Source: Bacillota bacterium
Lineage (GTDB): Bacteria > Bacillota > Clostridia > Christensenellales > SZUA-584
Assembly: GCA_023396555.1 (NCBI GenBank)
Contig: JAEWWC010000025.1
Coordinates: 1 to 6,593, forward strand
Length of the DNA stretch: 6,593 nt
Direction: 5' to 3'
The notes beneath the pieces are model-generated. The model was not told the DNA's origin and ran no database searches. It saw nothing but the letters and a program-made list of their open reading frames with translations. Below are positions 5,966 through 6,593 of this stretch, piece by piece (position 1 is the stretch's first letter; each line of letters opens with the position of its first letter). Made by a program: the position numbers and the translations under genes.

Positions 5966-6586
5966 ATGAGAGATATGACGACAAATCTCACCATGGAGAG
6001 CGCTATTCCGCATGGCGTTAAAGCCTACTTCGACAGTCAGGCCTGCCACTGGGATGCCCATTCCCACCATGAACCAAGTAAGCTGCGCCGGATTATCCGT
6101 ACTTGCGATCTGCATACGGGACAAAGGGTGCTGGACGTAGCCTGCGGAACGGGCGTGCTGTTTTCGTGGCTGCTGGCGCATGATCCATCCTTGCTGATGG
6201 GCATCGACCTGTCCGGGGAAATGACGGAGATCGCCCGCGCCAAACACAGGGACAAGCGCCTGAAGATCGTGACGGCGGATTATTATCATCTGGAAGCGGG
6301 TGCGTTCGACCGTATCATCATATACAATGCCTACCCCCATTTCTTCGATAAAGAGCGGTTTGCGGAAAAGACAAAGGATCTGCTCGCGCCCGGTGGCCGG
6401 TTTGTGGTGGCGCATAACAAGGGGCGCGAAAGCCTGAACGAGATGCACAAGGCGCGGGGCGCATGTCTGTACAGCGTGCCATTGCTGTCGGCCAGTGAAG
6501 AACGCCGCTGGTTTGAGCCGTATTTTGAAATCGACAGCTGTATCGACATAAGTGATATCTACATACTATCCGGCACGTTGGTTTAG
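5966..6586 (+). CDS. Class I SAM-dependent methyltransferase, substrate unknown
   Basis: This 206-residue protein has the Rossmann-fold methyltransferase signature. Motif I is VLDVACGTG (55-63), followed by the acidic SAM-ribose residue Asp81 in GIDLS. Asp105 in TADY is the likely adenine-contacting position, NAYPHFF (121-127) takes the post-III/IV place, and LLAPGGRFVVAH (139-150) is the usual strand-5 region. Upstream of motif I, YFDSQACHWD (21-30) runs into a histidine-rich AHSHHE (31-36). No signal peptide or membrane segment is visible, so it should be cytoplasmic. Ubiquinone/menaquinone-type or small-molecule methyltransferases share this outline, and the substrate cannot be read from the sequence. 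Start choice is open: ATG 5966 has AAGGA only 3 bases away, ATG 5975 has it at 12 bases, and ATG 5993 is also in frame. It is co-directional with hypE at 27 bases and probably co-transcribed, which suggests but does not prove a link to the hydrogenase. Confidence -1.
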   Translation: MRDMTTNLTMESAIPHGVKAYFDSQACHWDAHSHHEPSKLRRIIRTCDLHTGQRVLDVACGTGVLFSWLLAHDPSLLMGIDLSGEMTEIARAKHRDKRLKIVTADYYHLEAGAFDRIIIYNAYPHFFDKERFAEKTKDLLAPGGRFVVAHNKGRESLNEMHKARGACLYSVPLLSASEERRWFEPYFEIDSCIDISDIYILSGTLV

Positions 6587-6593
6587 GGACATA

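Noticed and set aside
456..6549. Numerous long open frames on the minus strand (for example 1329-2135, 3567-4277 and 4498-5334)
   Set aside because: They lie opposite well-recognised + strand genes, have low-complexity Arg/His/Pro/Ser-rich translations typical of antisense reading in GC-rich DNA, and show no recognisable family.
1..6593. CRISPR arrays, transfer RNAs, insertion sequences, direct or inverted repeats
   Set aside because: None seen on reading through. The window is almost entirely filled by recognisable coding sequence.

Overview
This window carries the 3' end of an energy-converting (Ech-type, group 4) [NiFe] hydrogenase operon, followed by a complete set of hydrogenase maturation genes in the order hypA-hypB-hypF-hypC-hypD-hypE and then a small SAM-dependent methyltransferase gene. 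All genes lie on the + strand. The sequence is GC-rich (roughly 60% by eye) and densely packed, with purine-rich Shine-Dalgarno sites. An anaerobic, fermentative bacterium, probably a Clostridia-type Firmicute, fits best. This is an inference from gene content and style; no taxonomic marker is present.

Layout: 1-123 is the C-terminus of the hydrogenase large subunit (EchE-like), with the distal nickel-ligand motif DPCxxC, ending directly after CTER. 131-469 is the two-cluster ferredoxin-like subunit (EchF-like). 462-5938 holds hypA, hypB, hypF, hypC, hypD and hypE. Every junction from echF to hypE overlaps (8, 11, 37 or 4, 10, 14 and 4 bases), so the set looks like one translationally coupled polycistron with its promoter outside the window. 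5939-5965 is the only real gap in this part, 27 bases and AT-rich. 5966-6586 encodes a 206-residue class I methyltransferase of unknown substrate. The last 7 bases hold nothing interpretable.

How the genes work together: HypF and HypE make the CN ligands from carbamoyl phosphate. HypC and HypD assemble the Fe(CN)2CO unit, and HypA and HypB insert nickel into the large subunit whose C-terminus opens the window. The large subunit appears to lack the cleavable C-terminal tail, and no maturation endopeptidase is encoded here, which is consistent with protease-independent maturation. The assembled Ech complex would couple ferredoxin oxidation and H2 evolution to ion translocation.

The Hyp genes are textbook and intact. 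The least explained item is the linked methyltransferase. Smaller points of interest are the missing large-subunit tail, the hypF start, a HypB with no N-terminal metal-binding region, single-residue departures in HypC and HypE, and frequent use of the AUA codon in a GC-rich genome. I found no RNA gene, mobile element, CRISPR array, convincing promoter or terminator. I see no clearly undescribed system.
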